Shown here: piece by piece, positions 1 through 7,279 of the stretch
Layout of the letters: the number at the start of each line of letters is the position of its first letter
Position numbering within the stretch: position 1 is the stretch's first letter
Assembly (NCBI GenBank): GCA_021414045.1
Contig: JAIOPF010000003.1
Location: 1-8,940, forward strand
Source: Deltaproteobacteria bacterium
GTDB taxonomy: Bacteria; UBA10199; DSSB01
Direction of reading: 5' to 3'
Length of the DNA: 8,940 nt
Notes under the pieces: model-generated
The model's database searches: none
What the model saw: only the letters and a program-made list of their open reading frames with translations
Told to the model about the DNA's origin: nothing
Made by a program: the position numbers and the translations under genes

Positions 1-1321
1 CGTTCTGTCCGCTTGCGACGGAGCGCCCGGCGCCCCATCCGAGAGCGCGACGCCCCCGACGGCGGCCAATTTCAATTATATCTCCCTAGGCGACAGTCTC
101 GCCGCGGGAGTGCAGGACGGCACCACCAACGAACATACCCAGCCTCACAGCTATGCGGCGCTCTTGGCCAAACAAATCGCCAAGACCTACGGCACCTTCC
201 TGACCATGCCGCTCTTGGGCGTCGACGGGACCCGCGAGAATCCCGACAAAATCCCCACGCTTTTGGGGATCTCCGGGGAGGATTCCGCCAGCATTTACCA
301 GACCAAGGCCGGAGGGGACCCCTTGGGGCCGGACAGCGGACTTCACGATAAGACCCTGGCGCCCATCGCCTTCGCAGCGGGCCGCGGCGAAGCCAGCAGC
401 CAACTCGATGCCGCCCTTTGGCTGGCCGAAAAATGGAAAGGCGCTCCCGAGGGCACGCCCAAGATCCTCACGCTCTGGCTCAACAACGACGTCCTCGGCG
501 CGGTGGTCCAAATCGGCGACGAAAATTACACGGCGGAAGGCATCAACGCGGCGATGACGGCGCCGGACATCTTCCGTGGCAACATGGATTTCGTCCTGCA
601 AGCGCTTTCCCGTACCGGCGCGCAGGTCTTTCTCGGAAACATCCCTGACATCACGCAAATCGCCTATTTGGTTTCCGGGGAAACCCTAAGCCGATGGACC
701 GGACAAAGCATCCCAGCAACCTTGCTGCCCGCTGGCGCGCGGATGAGTCTCCCCGCCGCCCTGCGCATCTACACCGATTTCCTCGCGGGCCGCGACTGGC
801 AGGATTCGCTGGCCGAACACTTGAATGACGCCTCCGTGATGAGCCCCGAGGAGATGGCGCTGGTCCATGCCCGCATCCTCGAACTGAACGCCATTCTCCA
901 GGACCTGGCCGGGAAATACTCGTCGCATCTGGTCGACCTCTACCAGTCCCTGCGCACCCCGCAGACGATTTCCGGCATCACCTTCACCAATGAATGGGGA
1001 GCGGGCGGGTTTTTCTGCCTCGACGGCGTCCATTTTTCGCATAGCGGCCACGCTTACGTCGCGAACCTCTTCCTCCGCGCCATCAACCAGGCCATAGCGA
1101 CCTCGATTCCCGAGATCGACGTCGCGGAAGTGAGAATCAACGACCCCTACGTCGACGCCGACCACGACGGATTCCCGGCCGGCCCGACCTACGAATCGCC
1201 GCTGGCAATCGTTCAGCTGCTCTTTCAGTTCCGCGACGCCGACGACCACGACGCCCAGGTCGGGATCCGGGGAACCCCGGAAACCATCCACGAGCTCAAG
1301 AGCCTAGCCCTCCCCCGCTAG
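1..1321 (+). CDS. Lipoprotein GDSL/SGNH-family hydrolase, 5' end truncated by window
   Basis: The frame is open from base 2, so the start codon and most of the signal peptide lie upstream of the window; 439 residues are visible. The first five are VLSAC, a lipobox whose Cys (codon at 14-16) would be lipidated. This predicts an envelope-anchored protein. A GDSL block follows (SLGDSLAAG; putative nucleophile Ser at visible residue 32). An LNND segment (161-163) resembles block III of SGNH esterases. DGVHFSHSGH (Asp341, His344) matches the block V DxxH that completes the catalytic triad. The family hydrolyses esters of lipids or acylated glycans; the substrate here cannot be told. Near the C-terminus DADHDG (385-390) has the DxDxDG spacing of calcium-binding loops. 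A shorter frame from the GTG at 110 would lose both lipobox and GDSL, so it is not the true start. The ABC exporter gene follows 72 bp downstream on the same strand. Confidence 0.85.
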   Translation, partial: VLSACDGAPGAPSESATPPTAANFNYISLGDSLAAGVQDGTTNEHTQPHSYAALLAKQIAKTYGTFLTMPLLGVDGTRENPDKIPTLLGISGEDSASIYQTKAGGDPLGPDSGLHDKTLAPIAFAAGRGEASSQLDAALWLAEKWKGAPEGTPKILTLWLNNDVLGAVVQIGDENYTAEGINAAMTAPDIFRGNMDFVLQALSRTGAQVFLGNIPDITQIAYLVSGETLSRWTGQSIPATLLPAGARMSLPAALRIYTDFLAGRDWQDSLAEHLNDASVMSPEEMALVHARILELNAILQDLAGKYSSHLVDLYQSLRTPQTISGITFTNEWGAGGFFCLDGVHFSHSGHAYVANLFLRAINQAIATSIPEIDVAEVRINDPYVDADHDGFPAGPTYESPLAIVQLLFQFRDADDHDAQVGIRGTPETIHELKSLALPR

Positions 1322-1393
1322 GCCATCTTTTACTTCGATAGACAGCCCGCGCATCCTGCTTTACCCTTAGGCGAGAGGCGACCGGCAAAAACC

Positions 1394-3268
1394 TTGAAAA
1401 TTCCCTTTCTCAAAAAAAAGACCAGCCGCGAGCGCTTCGTCGCTTGGCGGGAAAAGAAGCGGCAATCGCGGGGGCAACGCTTCAAGGAGTTGCGCGACCA
1501 AATCTATTGGGCGCGTTTTCTCGGCTACGTCGGCCATTATCAAAGGCGCATCGTCGCTATCCTCGTCCTGATTTTCCTCGGCAGCGCCCTGGGACTGGCC
1601 CTTCCCTTCCTTTCGCGTTTCGTCCTCGATTACATCGTGCCGAAGAAGGACTTCAGCCTGCTCAACTGGATCATCGCCGCGGGCCTGGGCGTCTACGTGC
1701 TGCACGCCATTTTCCGCTATTTCGAGCAGAAACTGGTGACCACCTTCTCGATGGACTTGGTCACCGAAATCAGGCGCGATCTCTTTAAATACCAAATGCA
1801 GTTGCCGCTGACCTACTTCGAGGATAACGCCGCCGGAAAGCTGGTATCGAAGCTGACCTACAGCATCATGATGATCAAGGTGCTGGTCGAGACTTTCGCC
1901 TACGTCTGCGTCCGCGAGCTCACCACCATCGCCATGCTCGTCGTCGCCGCCTCCTTCATCGACCTCCGCCTCACCCTGATCTTTTCCGCCGTCGTCCCCT
2001 TCGTCGTCCTCTATATACGTCATCTGAACCGTTACATGGGGGAAGTCGCCGTCAAGTTGCAGACGAAGAACGACCAGATCCTGAAAATTCTCGACCGCGC
2101 CTACCATTCCGCCAAGCTCTTCCAAATCTTCGGGGGCGGGCTCCGCGAGGGCGACCGCTTCGAGGAGGTCTTGAACCAGGACAAACAATTCCGGGTCCAA
2201 CGCACCATGGTCTATGCGGGCAACGCCATCTTGATCGGATTCCTAGCCTCAGCCGTGATGCTCGTGGCCTTGTGGTACGGGGGCCGGCAAATCATCCACA
2301 AAGAGCTGACCCATGGCCAAGTCTTGGCCTATATGATCTGCCTGGGCATGCTGTTTCGGCCCATCTCGCAGTTCGTCCGCGCCACGGCCTACCTCCAAGC
2401 GGGAATGATGGGCATCCGCAACGTCTTCTCCATCTTCGACAGCACCTCCCCGATCGAGGAAACGGCCCATCCCGTCCTTCCGGAGAAGCGCGAGGGAAAG
2501 ATCGAATTCCGTAACGTGTGGTTCCAGTATGCCCGTGGCATCGGAGGTCTGCGCAACCTCAGCTTCAGGACCGAGCCCGGCCATCGGGTCTTGATCGTCG
2601 GCCAAAGCGGCGCGGGCAAGAGCACGGTTTTCAACCTATTGATGCGGCTCTACGAAAGCAGCCGAGGCAGCATTCTAGTGGATGGGGTGAACATTCGCCG
2701 CATGCTGCTCAAGGACCTGCGGGCATATTTTAGCGTCGTCACCCAGGACCAGCTGCATGTGGAAGACAGCATCCTCGGAAATATTTTCTTCGGCGACGTC
2801 GGCGGGGCGGAAGACCCCGAGGCGCAGCTCGAGAAGGCCTTGGATCTCGGGCGCAAGATGGAGCTCAACCGCTTCATCTCGTCGTTGGAACGGAAGTTCA
2901 GCCAAAAGATCGGCGCCGAGGGATTGGGGTATTCGCGCGGCGAGCTGCAAAAGCTCGCCCTGATGCGCGCCGCCTCGAAAGACGCCCCCATCGTGCTGAT
3001 GGACGAACCGACCGCCTCGCTCGATCACGGCAGTGAACGCAAAGTGATCAAGATCATCAAGGAACATTTCCAAAAAAAGACCGTCTTGATCATCTCGCAT
3101 CGGCCGCTGCCGGCTCTGGATCCGGATTGGATCATTGTCCTGAAAAAAGGCGGCATCGAGGCCCAAGGACGGCACGACGACTTGATCGGGCGCTGCGCCT
3201 ATTACCGCGAGCTCCTCGCCCAGGCCACCGATGCGCCGCCCGAGCCGCTCGAGGTCAATCGAATTTGA
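1394..3268 (+). CDS. ABC exporter half-transporter (TMD-NBD fusion, MsbA-like)
   Basis: This 624-residue protein has the usual length and order of a type IV ABC exporter half-transporter, expected to work as an inner-membrane dimer. After a basic cytoplasmic N-terminus (about 45 residues), hydrophobic segments near 51-75, 90-108, 165-205 and 275-330 form the membrane domain. The ATPase domain starts near 365. Walker A is GQSGAGKS (403-410), the Q-loop lies in VTQDQ, Walker B is IVLMDE (533-538, with catalytic Glu538), the D-loop is SLD, and the H-loop His is 569 (SHR). The signature loop is unusual: YSRGE (513-517) in place of LSGGQ. The start is TTG at 1394. No ATG or GTG lies in frame between it and the upstream stop, and GAGAGG at 1373-1378 is a distant ribosome site. 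The substrate is unknown; lipid or drug export is typical of the family. It may be cotranscribed with the hydrolase. Its 3' end overlaps the convergent RT gene by 14 bp. Confidence 0.9.
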   Translation: MKIPFLKKKTSRERFVAWREKKRQSRGQRFKELRDQIYWARFLGYVGHYQRRIVAILVLIFLGSALGLALPFLSRFVLDYIVPKKDFSLLNWIIAAGLGVYVLHAIFRYFEQKLVTTFSMDLVTEIRRDLFKYQMQLPLTYFEDNAAGKLVSKLTYSIMMIKVLVETFAYVCVRELTTIAMLVVAASFIDLRLTLIFSAVVPFVVLYIRHLNRYMGEVAVKLQTKNDQILKILDRAYHSAKLFQIFGGGLREGDRFEEVLNQDKQFRVQRTMVYAGNAILIGFLASAVMLVALWYGGRQIIHKELTHGQVLAYMICLGMLFRPISQFVRATAYLQAGMMGIRNVFSIFDSTSPIEETAHPVLPEKREGKIEFRNVWFQYARGIGGLRNLSFRTEPGHRVLIVGQSGAGKSTVFNLLMRLYESSRGSILVDGVNIRRMLLKDLRAYFSVVTQDQLHVEDSILGNIFFGDVGGAEDPEAQLEKALDLGRKMELNRFISSLERKFSQKIGAEGLGYSRGELQKLALMRAASKDAPIVLMDEPTASLDHGSERKVIKIIKEHFQKKTVLIISHRPLPALDPDWIIVLKKGGIEAQGRHDDLIGRCAYYRELLAQATDAPPEPLEVNRI

Positions 3269-4733
3269 TCTCGCCGTTGAGGGCCTGGCGGATGGCGCGG
3301 ATCTTGTTCTTGAAGCCCGCCCACTTCCTGCCCAGCGCGCCCTTCTCTTCCCTTCCTTCCAAGAACATCTCGAAATTGGCCCCGAAGTAGCGCCTCCAAC
3401 TGCGGTAAGGAGCCAGGCTGCGGCGCCGCAAGATGCGGTGATAGGCTCCGGTCAGGCTCTTGTAGCCCAGCTCCCGGAACCAGGCCTCCGGGACCAGGCG
3501 GAGATTTTTCGCCGAGGGACGGCGCAGGATCGCCAGCCGGATGCGATCTTTGATGAAGCGATCCATGCGCCGGAAACTCTCGTCGTCGTCGACCACTGGA
3601 AAGGCGCGCACCCAAGGCAATTGCCTGAGACCCAGGGTGGCGGCGAGGCCGGTGTTGATGTCGAGGATGATCTTTCGGAGCAAGGCGCGGCGATCCTCGG
3701 GGGTCTTGTTCGGATATTCGCGATAGGTCTCCGGGCGGAGCTGTTCATAAGCCCATTGCTTGAACCGCTGGAAGGCCACGTCGCCGATATGGATTTTATC
3801 CTCGGCGAAACGGTAACCCAGGTATTCAAAGGGCCTCCCGGGAGGAGTGAGCAGGGTTTTTTTGGGAGAGGAAGAGAGCCCGTGACGCGCCAGGGATTCG
3901 CCGATGACCCGCTTTCCCGCCTCGAGCCGTTCCAGGCTCGCGTCGAGCAGTAGGATATCGTCTCCGTAACGCAGGTAATGGAAATCCCCACGGAACATGC
4001 GCGCGTCCAAGTCCCGCAGGTAAAAATTCGCGAACACGGTCGAGAGGCTGGAACCGGCGGGGATTCCCCGAATCGGAGAGACCAGGTGGCCTTCGACGAA
4101 TTTTCTTTGATGGACGAAACCCTCCAGCAGCCGCTCCAGCTCCGGCTCGTCGGGGAAGTTCTCGGCGAATTGGCGCAGCATGAGCCTCGAATCGATGGTG
4201 TCGTAATAATCCGAGATGTCGGTCTTGAACACGTGGAGCTTTTGCGGATGCGCCTGCAAAAGCTTCCGCACCCGACGGGCGGCCGCGATGGTCCCGTAGC
4301 ATTTCCCCTTTCGATAGGAGAAGAGGTTCGGATAATACAGTTTTTCGAAGACATCGGTCAGGCGCAGCGCCATGGCTTTTTGGATGATCTTGTCGCGCAA
4401 GGCGACGAGATAGATGTCGCGGAATTTTCCCGCCGTGTCCTTGGGAACCTTACGCAGGATCTGCGGATAGAAAAGCGCGCCGTCGCGCAGTAGGAAATCC
4501 CGGCACGCCTTCAGTTGGGGCTCGAGGTCGCGGTCGAAATCGCGGAGATTCGCCCCGTCGATGCCCGAGGAATACTGCTTATAGATGTTCAGGTAAGGAT
4601 CGTGGTGCTTGTCGTGGATGAGGCCGTAGGCCTCACGAATATTTTCGGGGGAAACGACCTGGTCGAAGAGCTTGCCCAAGACTTCCTTAATAAAGGTGGT
4701 AAAGACCGGGATGAAGAAGCTTCCGATTCCCAT
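3255..4733 (-). CDS. Reverse transcriptase (RNA-directed DNA polymerase), stand-alone, RT1
   Basis: This 492-residue protein carries an RT palm. It has the early SGIDG and PQILRKVPK blocks, LRDKIIQKAM (motif 2-like), motif A FKTDISDYYDTID (catalytic Asp172), GIPAGSSLSTVFANFYL (223-239, motif B), the YGDD active site (256-259) and the SPKKT and EYLGYRF motifs. A basic helical C-terminus of about 180 residues follows. No HNH endonuclease, integrase or protease domain is visible. Motif B reads PAG where group II intron and retron RTs usually have PQG. The retron VTG motif is absent. It therefore fits best among group II-like or 'unknown group' RTs, some of which are phage-defence DRT enzymes; this is inference. 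The frame from ATG 4733 has a poor ribosome site. A TTG at 4679-4677, preceded by AAGGAA, aligns exactly with the start of its paralogue at 8440 and may be the real start. It is convergent with the exporter gene. Confidence 0.9.
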   Translation of the reverse strand: MGIGSFFIPVFTTFIKEVLGKLFDQVVSPENIREAYGLIHDKHHDPYLNIYKQYSSGIDGANLRDFDRDLEPQLKACRDFLLRDGALFYPQILRKVPKDTAGKFRDIYLVALRDKIIQKAMALRLTDVFEKLYYPNLFSYRKGKCYGTIAAARRVRKLLQAHPQKLHVFKTDISDYYDTIDSRLMLRQFAENFPDEPELERLLEGFVHQRKFVEGHLVSPIRGIPAGSSLSTVFANFYLRDLDARMFRGDFHYLRYGDDILLLDASLERLEAGKRVIGESLARHGLSSSPKKTLLTPPGRPFEYLGYRFAEDKIHIGDVAFQRFKQWAYEQLRPETYREYPNKTPEDRRALLRKIILDINTGLAATLGLRQLPWVRAFPVVDDDESFRRMDRFIKDRIRLAILRRPSAKNLRLVPEAWFRELGYKSLTGAYHRILRRRSLAPYRSWRRYFGANFEMFLEGREEKGALGRKWAGFKNKIRAIRQALNGEIKFD

Positions 4734-4826
4734 CCCGGCCTTGGCCTAAAACCGCCGGCAACGTCGCCATCCTGCAAGCGACAAATTGTTTTGGTTGGGG
4801 TGGTGTTTTTTACCACCACACCACCT

Positions 4827-4857
4827 CCCCTGCGCCGCCAAGGCGAAGGGGGATTTT
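4827..4857 (+). terminator. Terminator-like hairpin followed by a T tract
   Basis: CCCCT (4827-4831) pairs with AGGGG (4847-4851). After one mismatch CGCC (4833-4836) pairs with GGCG (4842-4845) around the loop GCCAA. GATTTTTAT follows on the plus strand. The shape is that of an intrinsic terminator, but no plus-strand gene ends here, so it may belong to an antisense or non-coding transcript, or be a decayed intergenic repeat. Confidence 0.3.
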
Positions 4858-5019
4858 TATGACGACAGAGCCCCATGTCCGCGGGCGGGAATCGCTTCCC
4901 GAATGCGCTGCCGCCTGGGTTATTGGACATCATGGACGGGCCAACCACCTGTCTTCGTCCACGTGTTCCAGCGGTCACTTTAGATGGTAATCATTTGAAG
5001 GAGGGATGGATACCAAAAT

Positions 5020-5053
5020 CCCACCTATCGTTTTTGGGACAGCGGTAGGTGGG
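5020..5053 (+). repeat. Inverted repeat, 11-bp stem with a 12-nt loop
   Basis: CCCACCTATCG (5020-5030) pairs with CGGTAGGTGGG (5043-5053) along its whole length. One pair is a wobble that is U-G in plus-strand RNA but a mismatch in minus-strand RNA, which favours a plus-strand transcript. The loop is 5031-5042. Its function is unknown. Confidence 0.5.
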
Positions 5054-5124
5054 GCGCGACGGTCCGGAAATCCGGGCGGAAGCTATTTTGGCAACCCTGC
5101 TATTTATTCGCACCGAAGTCCCGT

Positions 5125-5178
5125 CCGGAGCCCCTGAATGGCGCTCTCGCGCCTTTCGGCATCCGGGGCTTTCTCCGG
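5125..5178. repeat. Two-level hairpin
   Basis: The outer stem pairs CCGGAGCCCC (5125-5134) with 5165-5178, with a 4-nt bulge at 5171-5174. The inner stem pairs GGCGC (5140-5144) with GCGCC (5149-5153) around the loop TCTC. It is extended by GAA (5136-5138) with TTC (5155-5157) after one mismatch. The nesting is better than expected for random GC-rich sequence, but no function can be assigned. Confidence 0.4.
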
Positions 5179-5295
5179 TGATCCCAAGCCCCGGGCTGCG
5201 CCTCGGCATGGCCGGAGCCTCGCCTTTCACGGCGGCGGGATTCGCCCGATATCATGGGATAATGTCGGGCCCGAATAAACCAGAAGCTTTGCGTC

Positions 5296-5320
5296 CTCCG
5301 ATCACTCGGAGTTTGCCTTT
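5296..5320 (+). terminator. Possible plus-strand intrinsic terminator
   Basis: CTCCGA (5296-5301) pairs perfectly with TCGGAG (5306-5311) around the loop TCAC. TTTGCCTTTTT follows on the plus strand. The stem is short and the T run is interrupted. It lies about 90 bp beyond the TPR stop codon, but the T run is on the wrong side to terminate that minus-strand gene. Confidence 0.3.
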
Positions 5321-5403
5321 TTCAAGCGGAAATCGGCGAACAACCGCCATTTCCACGCCTCGATTCTACCGCCGGGACAGAAGCCTGACAAGACGACAAA
5401 GAC

Positions 5404-7104
5404 TTATTTGTCCACTTTCGAAAGGGCCGTCGGGGGCAATTTTTTGAGACCTTCCTCGGCCGCGTTTCTTTGGGACTTGTCCTTGGAATGAACCCGAACC
5501 GCCGCGAATAAAATCGCCGCGAGAGTGGGAGCGTCTCCCATCGAAGCGGCGGTGGTCATCAGCTTCGCGGCGGCATCGGGATCCGCCGTCGGGTTGCCGG
5601 TGTAACGGATGATTTGATTGAGAGGAAATCGCGTTCCGGGATCCGAGCCGATGGCGGCCCGGTCCAAAGCGGACTTCGCGCGATCCTTCAAATCTCCGGA
5701 CTCCTTGGCGACGACGTCTTCCAAGGCCTCCTTGAGAGTGATGGCCTTGCCGCCGGTCAAGCGCTGGCGCACCGCGGCCACCAGAGCCAAATCGCGGCCG
5801 GCCTCCTTGGAAAGCAGGTCCAGTTTCGTGGGATGGCTGAAAGCAATGTCCCAGGCCTGACCCATCTTTCCCACAAAACCATCCTCTTCCTTGGCCTGCG
5901 CGGCGTGGCGCGCGTTGATCGCGTCTTCCCAAGGCTGCAAGGACGCGAGGCTGACGGCGCGAAGTTTGGTGACCTCGATCTCGCGCAAGAAACCGTAGGC
6001 ATCCGCCAATCCGGGAGGGATTTCTTCTTGAAGAATTTTTTCGGCCTCCTCGGGCTTTTTTTCCGCCACAAGCTTGGCCACTTTCTCCAACTTCTCCTTC
6101 AGCAAGGCCTCGCCCTTTTCCTCGTCGCCTTCGCCCAGAAGCGCCAAGCCGCTGCCGCGCACAAGCTCGAATCCGACGACCGCGTCATCCATGCGCCCAT
6201 CGCTCAAGGCGCTATAGGCATCGAACAGCGGGGCTAGGCGCTTCAGCGCCGGATCCGAATCTCCGCCGGCGAAACGCGAGAGGACGCCGAAAACCGCTTG
6301 GACCAAGCGACCCAATTCTTTCGGGATCAATTCCGCGTCTTTGGGATTGAAGGGCGGAAGATCGGCTAATGCCAGGGTCTCCGTCGCGAGGCCCATCAAG
6401 CCTTGGTAGAACTTCTCCTTCTCCGCCCTCGATTTGCCGTGCAAACCGCCGACTTTTTTCTCGAGCTCCCGCAATCCTTCGATTTGCTGGTCGGTGCTGC
6501 GCGCGAGCAGGAAGGCCCGGTCCATCGACGTCTCGAGGGTGAGCGCCTGCCCCGTTTTCACGAATTCGGCTTGCTGCTCCTTCGGGATTTTCGCGGCCAT
6601 TTCCTTCATGCGCCCCAGTATGAATTGGTTGACGTTGAGACGCAGGGTATGGGCCTCGATGCTGTCCGGGACGTAGGCCAAATATTCGTTGTAATGGTCG
6701 TGGGCCTCGAAGAAGCCCCCCAGCGCATGCTCCGCCTTGGCGAGGCGCAAGGTGATTCTCGCGTCACCGGGATTCGTCTTGTGGGCCCTCACGAAATACC
6801 CCAGGGCCTTTTTGTAATCTTCCTTTTTGAAATACTGATCGCCCTTGATGCGAAAACTTTCCGCTCTCCTGGCCTCTTGCGGAGTCACTTCTTGCGAGGG
6901 AGGGGACTTTTCCTCCGGCTTGGCGGTAAGGGGATGCGTCGGCACGCGGCCGGTTTTTTTAAGAACGCCTTCGAGAACCCGACTGCCATGGAAAGCGCCC
7001 GGCGCCGAAGCCTCGGGAGCTTCCGGTCCAGGAGCCGCCGGACCTTCGGGGACCGGCGGTAAAACGCGAGCGGCGGAGCCACTAGGGGCGCTAGGCGGTG
7101 TCAT
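5404..7104 (-). CDS. TPR-containing protein of unknown function
   Basis: This 566-residue protein has no signal peptide or membrane segment, so it is probably cytoplasmic. Residues 1-70 are low-complexity and rich in Pro and Ala, likely disordered. Residues about 81-149 form two TPR units: AESFRIKGDQYFKKEDYKKA begins the first, and a second covers the segment ending near YLAYVPDS. The rest is predicted helical, with charged Lys/Glu stretches near 330-360 and a C-terminal Ala/Leu-rich region that could be HEAT-like. TPRs bind protein partners; the partner here is unknown and no catalytic motif is visible. The start at 7104 is well supported: GGAGG lies 4 nt before the ATG. The upstream region carries a sigma-70-like promoter under a palindrome, and beyond it a sigma-54 promoter with alternative hairpins, so expression is probably regulated. 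It does not share an operon with the lipoprotein, which is divergent. Confidence 0.8.
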   Translation of the reverse strand: MTPPSAPSGSAARVLPPVPEGPAAPGPEAPEASAPGAFHGSRVLEGVLKKTGRVPTHPLTAKPEEKSPPSQEVTPQEARRAESFRIKGDQYFKKEDYKKALGYFVRAHKTNPGDARITLRLAKAEHALGGFFEAHDHYNEYLAYVPDSIEAHTLRLNVNQFILGRMKEMAAKIPKEQQAEFVKTGQALTLETSMDRAFLLARSTDQQIEGLRELEKKVGGLHGKSRAEKEKFYQGLMGLATETLALADLPPFNPKDAELIPKELGRLVQAVFGVLSRFAGGDSDPALKRLAPLFDAYSALSDGRMDDAVVGFELVRGSGLALLGEGDEEKGEALLKEKLEKVAKLVAEKKPEEAEKILQEEIPPGLADAYGFLREIEVTKLRAVSLASLQPWEDAINARHAAQAKEEDGFVGKMGQAWDIAFSHPTKLDLLSKEAGRDLALVAAVRQRLTGGKAITLKEALEDVVAKESGDLKDRAKSALDRAAIGSDPGTRFPLNQIIRYTGNPTADPDAAAKLMTTAASMGDAPTLAAILFAAVRVHSKDKSQRNAAEEGLKKLPPTALSKVDK

Positions 7105-7146
7105 GAGACCTCCATCAGAACATCATTAGTAGTGGAATGGGAACGG

Positions 7147-7161
7147 TAGGATCCGATCCTA
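7147..7161. promoter_or_regulatory. Operator-like perfect palindrome
   Basis: TAGGATC (7147-7153) and GATCCTA (7155-7161) are perfect inverted half-sites around a single central base. It lies 43 bp upstream of the TPR start codon and overlaps the candidate -10 element on the minus strand. That is the usual position for a dimeric repressor site. No regulator gene is visible in the window. Confidence 0.5.
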
Positions 7162-7183
7162 AACGCCCCAATCCCGGATTCAA
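7156..7183 (-). promoter_or_regulatory. Candidate sigma-70 promoter for the TPR gene
   Basis: On the minus strand TTGAAT (7183-7178) and TAGGAT (7161-7156) are separated by 16 bp. Each hexamer matches the consensus at 4 of 6 positions. The -10 lies inside the palindrome at 7147-7161. The match is moderate; position and orientation are the main support. Confidence 0.35.
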
Positions 7184-7271
7184 AAAACGGGCTTGGGGCG
7201 AGACCAAATGAAGGGTGTGCGCCCAGATCGGAAAAAATCAGCCAAGACCGAGAGGTCTCGCCCAAGCCAAT
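7182..7271 (-). ncRNA. Predicted sigma-54-driven small RNA or attenuator leader
   Basis: A sigma-54 promoter predicts a start near 7271. The RNA would begin almost at once with GGCUUGGGCGAGACC (7268-7254). This pairs over 15 bp, with one bulged C, with its complement at 7205-7190, followed by CG and a U6 run (7187-7182). That is the shape of an intrinsic terminator closing an RNA of about 90 nt. Two competing helices exist. CGAGACC (7260-7254) can pair with GGUCUUG (7249-7243) around the loop UCUC. CGCCCCAA (7200-7193) can pair with UUGGGGCG (7171-7164) further downstream. The element could be a stand-alone small RNA or an attenuating 5' leader for the TPR gene. I do not recognise a known family. 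Confidence 0.5.
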
Positions 7272-7279
7272 CGGATAAA

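Larger units (their letters stand above)
4734..5403. other. Intergenic region of 670 bp between RT1 and the TPR gene, hairpin-rich
   Basis: No gene is convincing here. The region lies upstream of RT1 and downstream of the TPR gene (both on the minus strand). It holds imperfect inverted repeats at 4797-4827, 4827-4851, 4886-4901, 4933-4961, 5020-5053, 5125-5178 and 5296-5311. Two of these (4827-4851 and 5296-5311) are followed by T-rich runs on the plus strand. The helices at 4797-4827 and 5020-5053 each contain a wobble that pairs as G-U only in plus-strand RNA. A plus-strand structured RNA is possible, but I found no good plus-strand promoter. Overlapping open frames on both strands here have no recognisable domains. 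Confidence 0.5.

Noticed and set aside
3231..3953. A 240-codon plus-strand frame antisense to RT1
   Set aside because: It is a shadow of RT1, whose YGDD and other motifs are unambiguous. It also overlaps the end of the exporter gene.
3255..4733. RT1 as a group II intron maturase
   Set aside because: I saw no domain V-like hairpin or intron boundary around the gene, and no HNH tail. The gene ends inside the exporter coding region, leaving no room for the 3' part of an intron.
5006..5137. A 43-codon frame starting MDTKIPPIVF after AAGGAGG
   Set aside because: The ribosome site is only 1 nt from the ATG, the product has no recognisable domain, and the frame spans the 5020-5053 hairpin. More likely part of a structured or repeat region.
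4991..5447. Overlapping open frames on both strands (5049-5447 plus, 4991-5230 minus)
   Set aside because: Neither has a good ribosome site or a known motif, and the composition looks like non-coding GC-rich DNA. The plus frame also runs into the TPR gene in antisense.
5614..7062. Long plus-strand open frames antisense to the TPR gene
   Set aside because: They follow from the GC-rich codon pattern of the minus-strand gene. The TPR gene has a clear ribosome site and TPR motifs; the antisense frames have neither.
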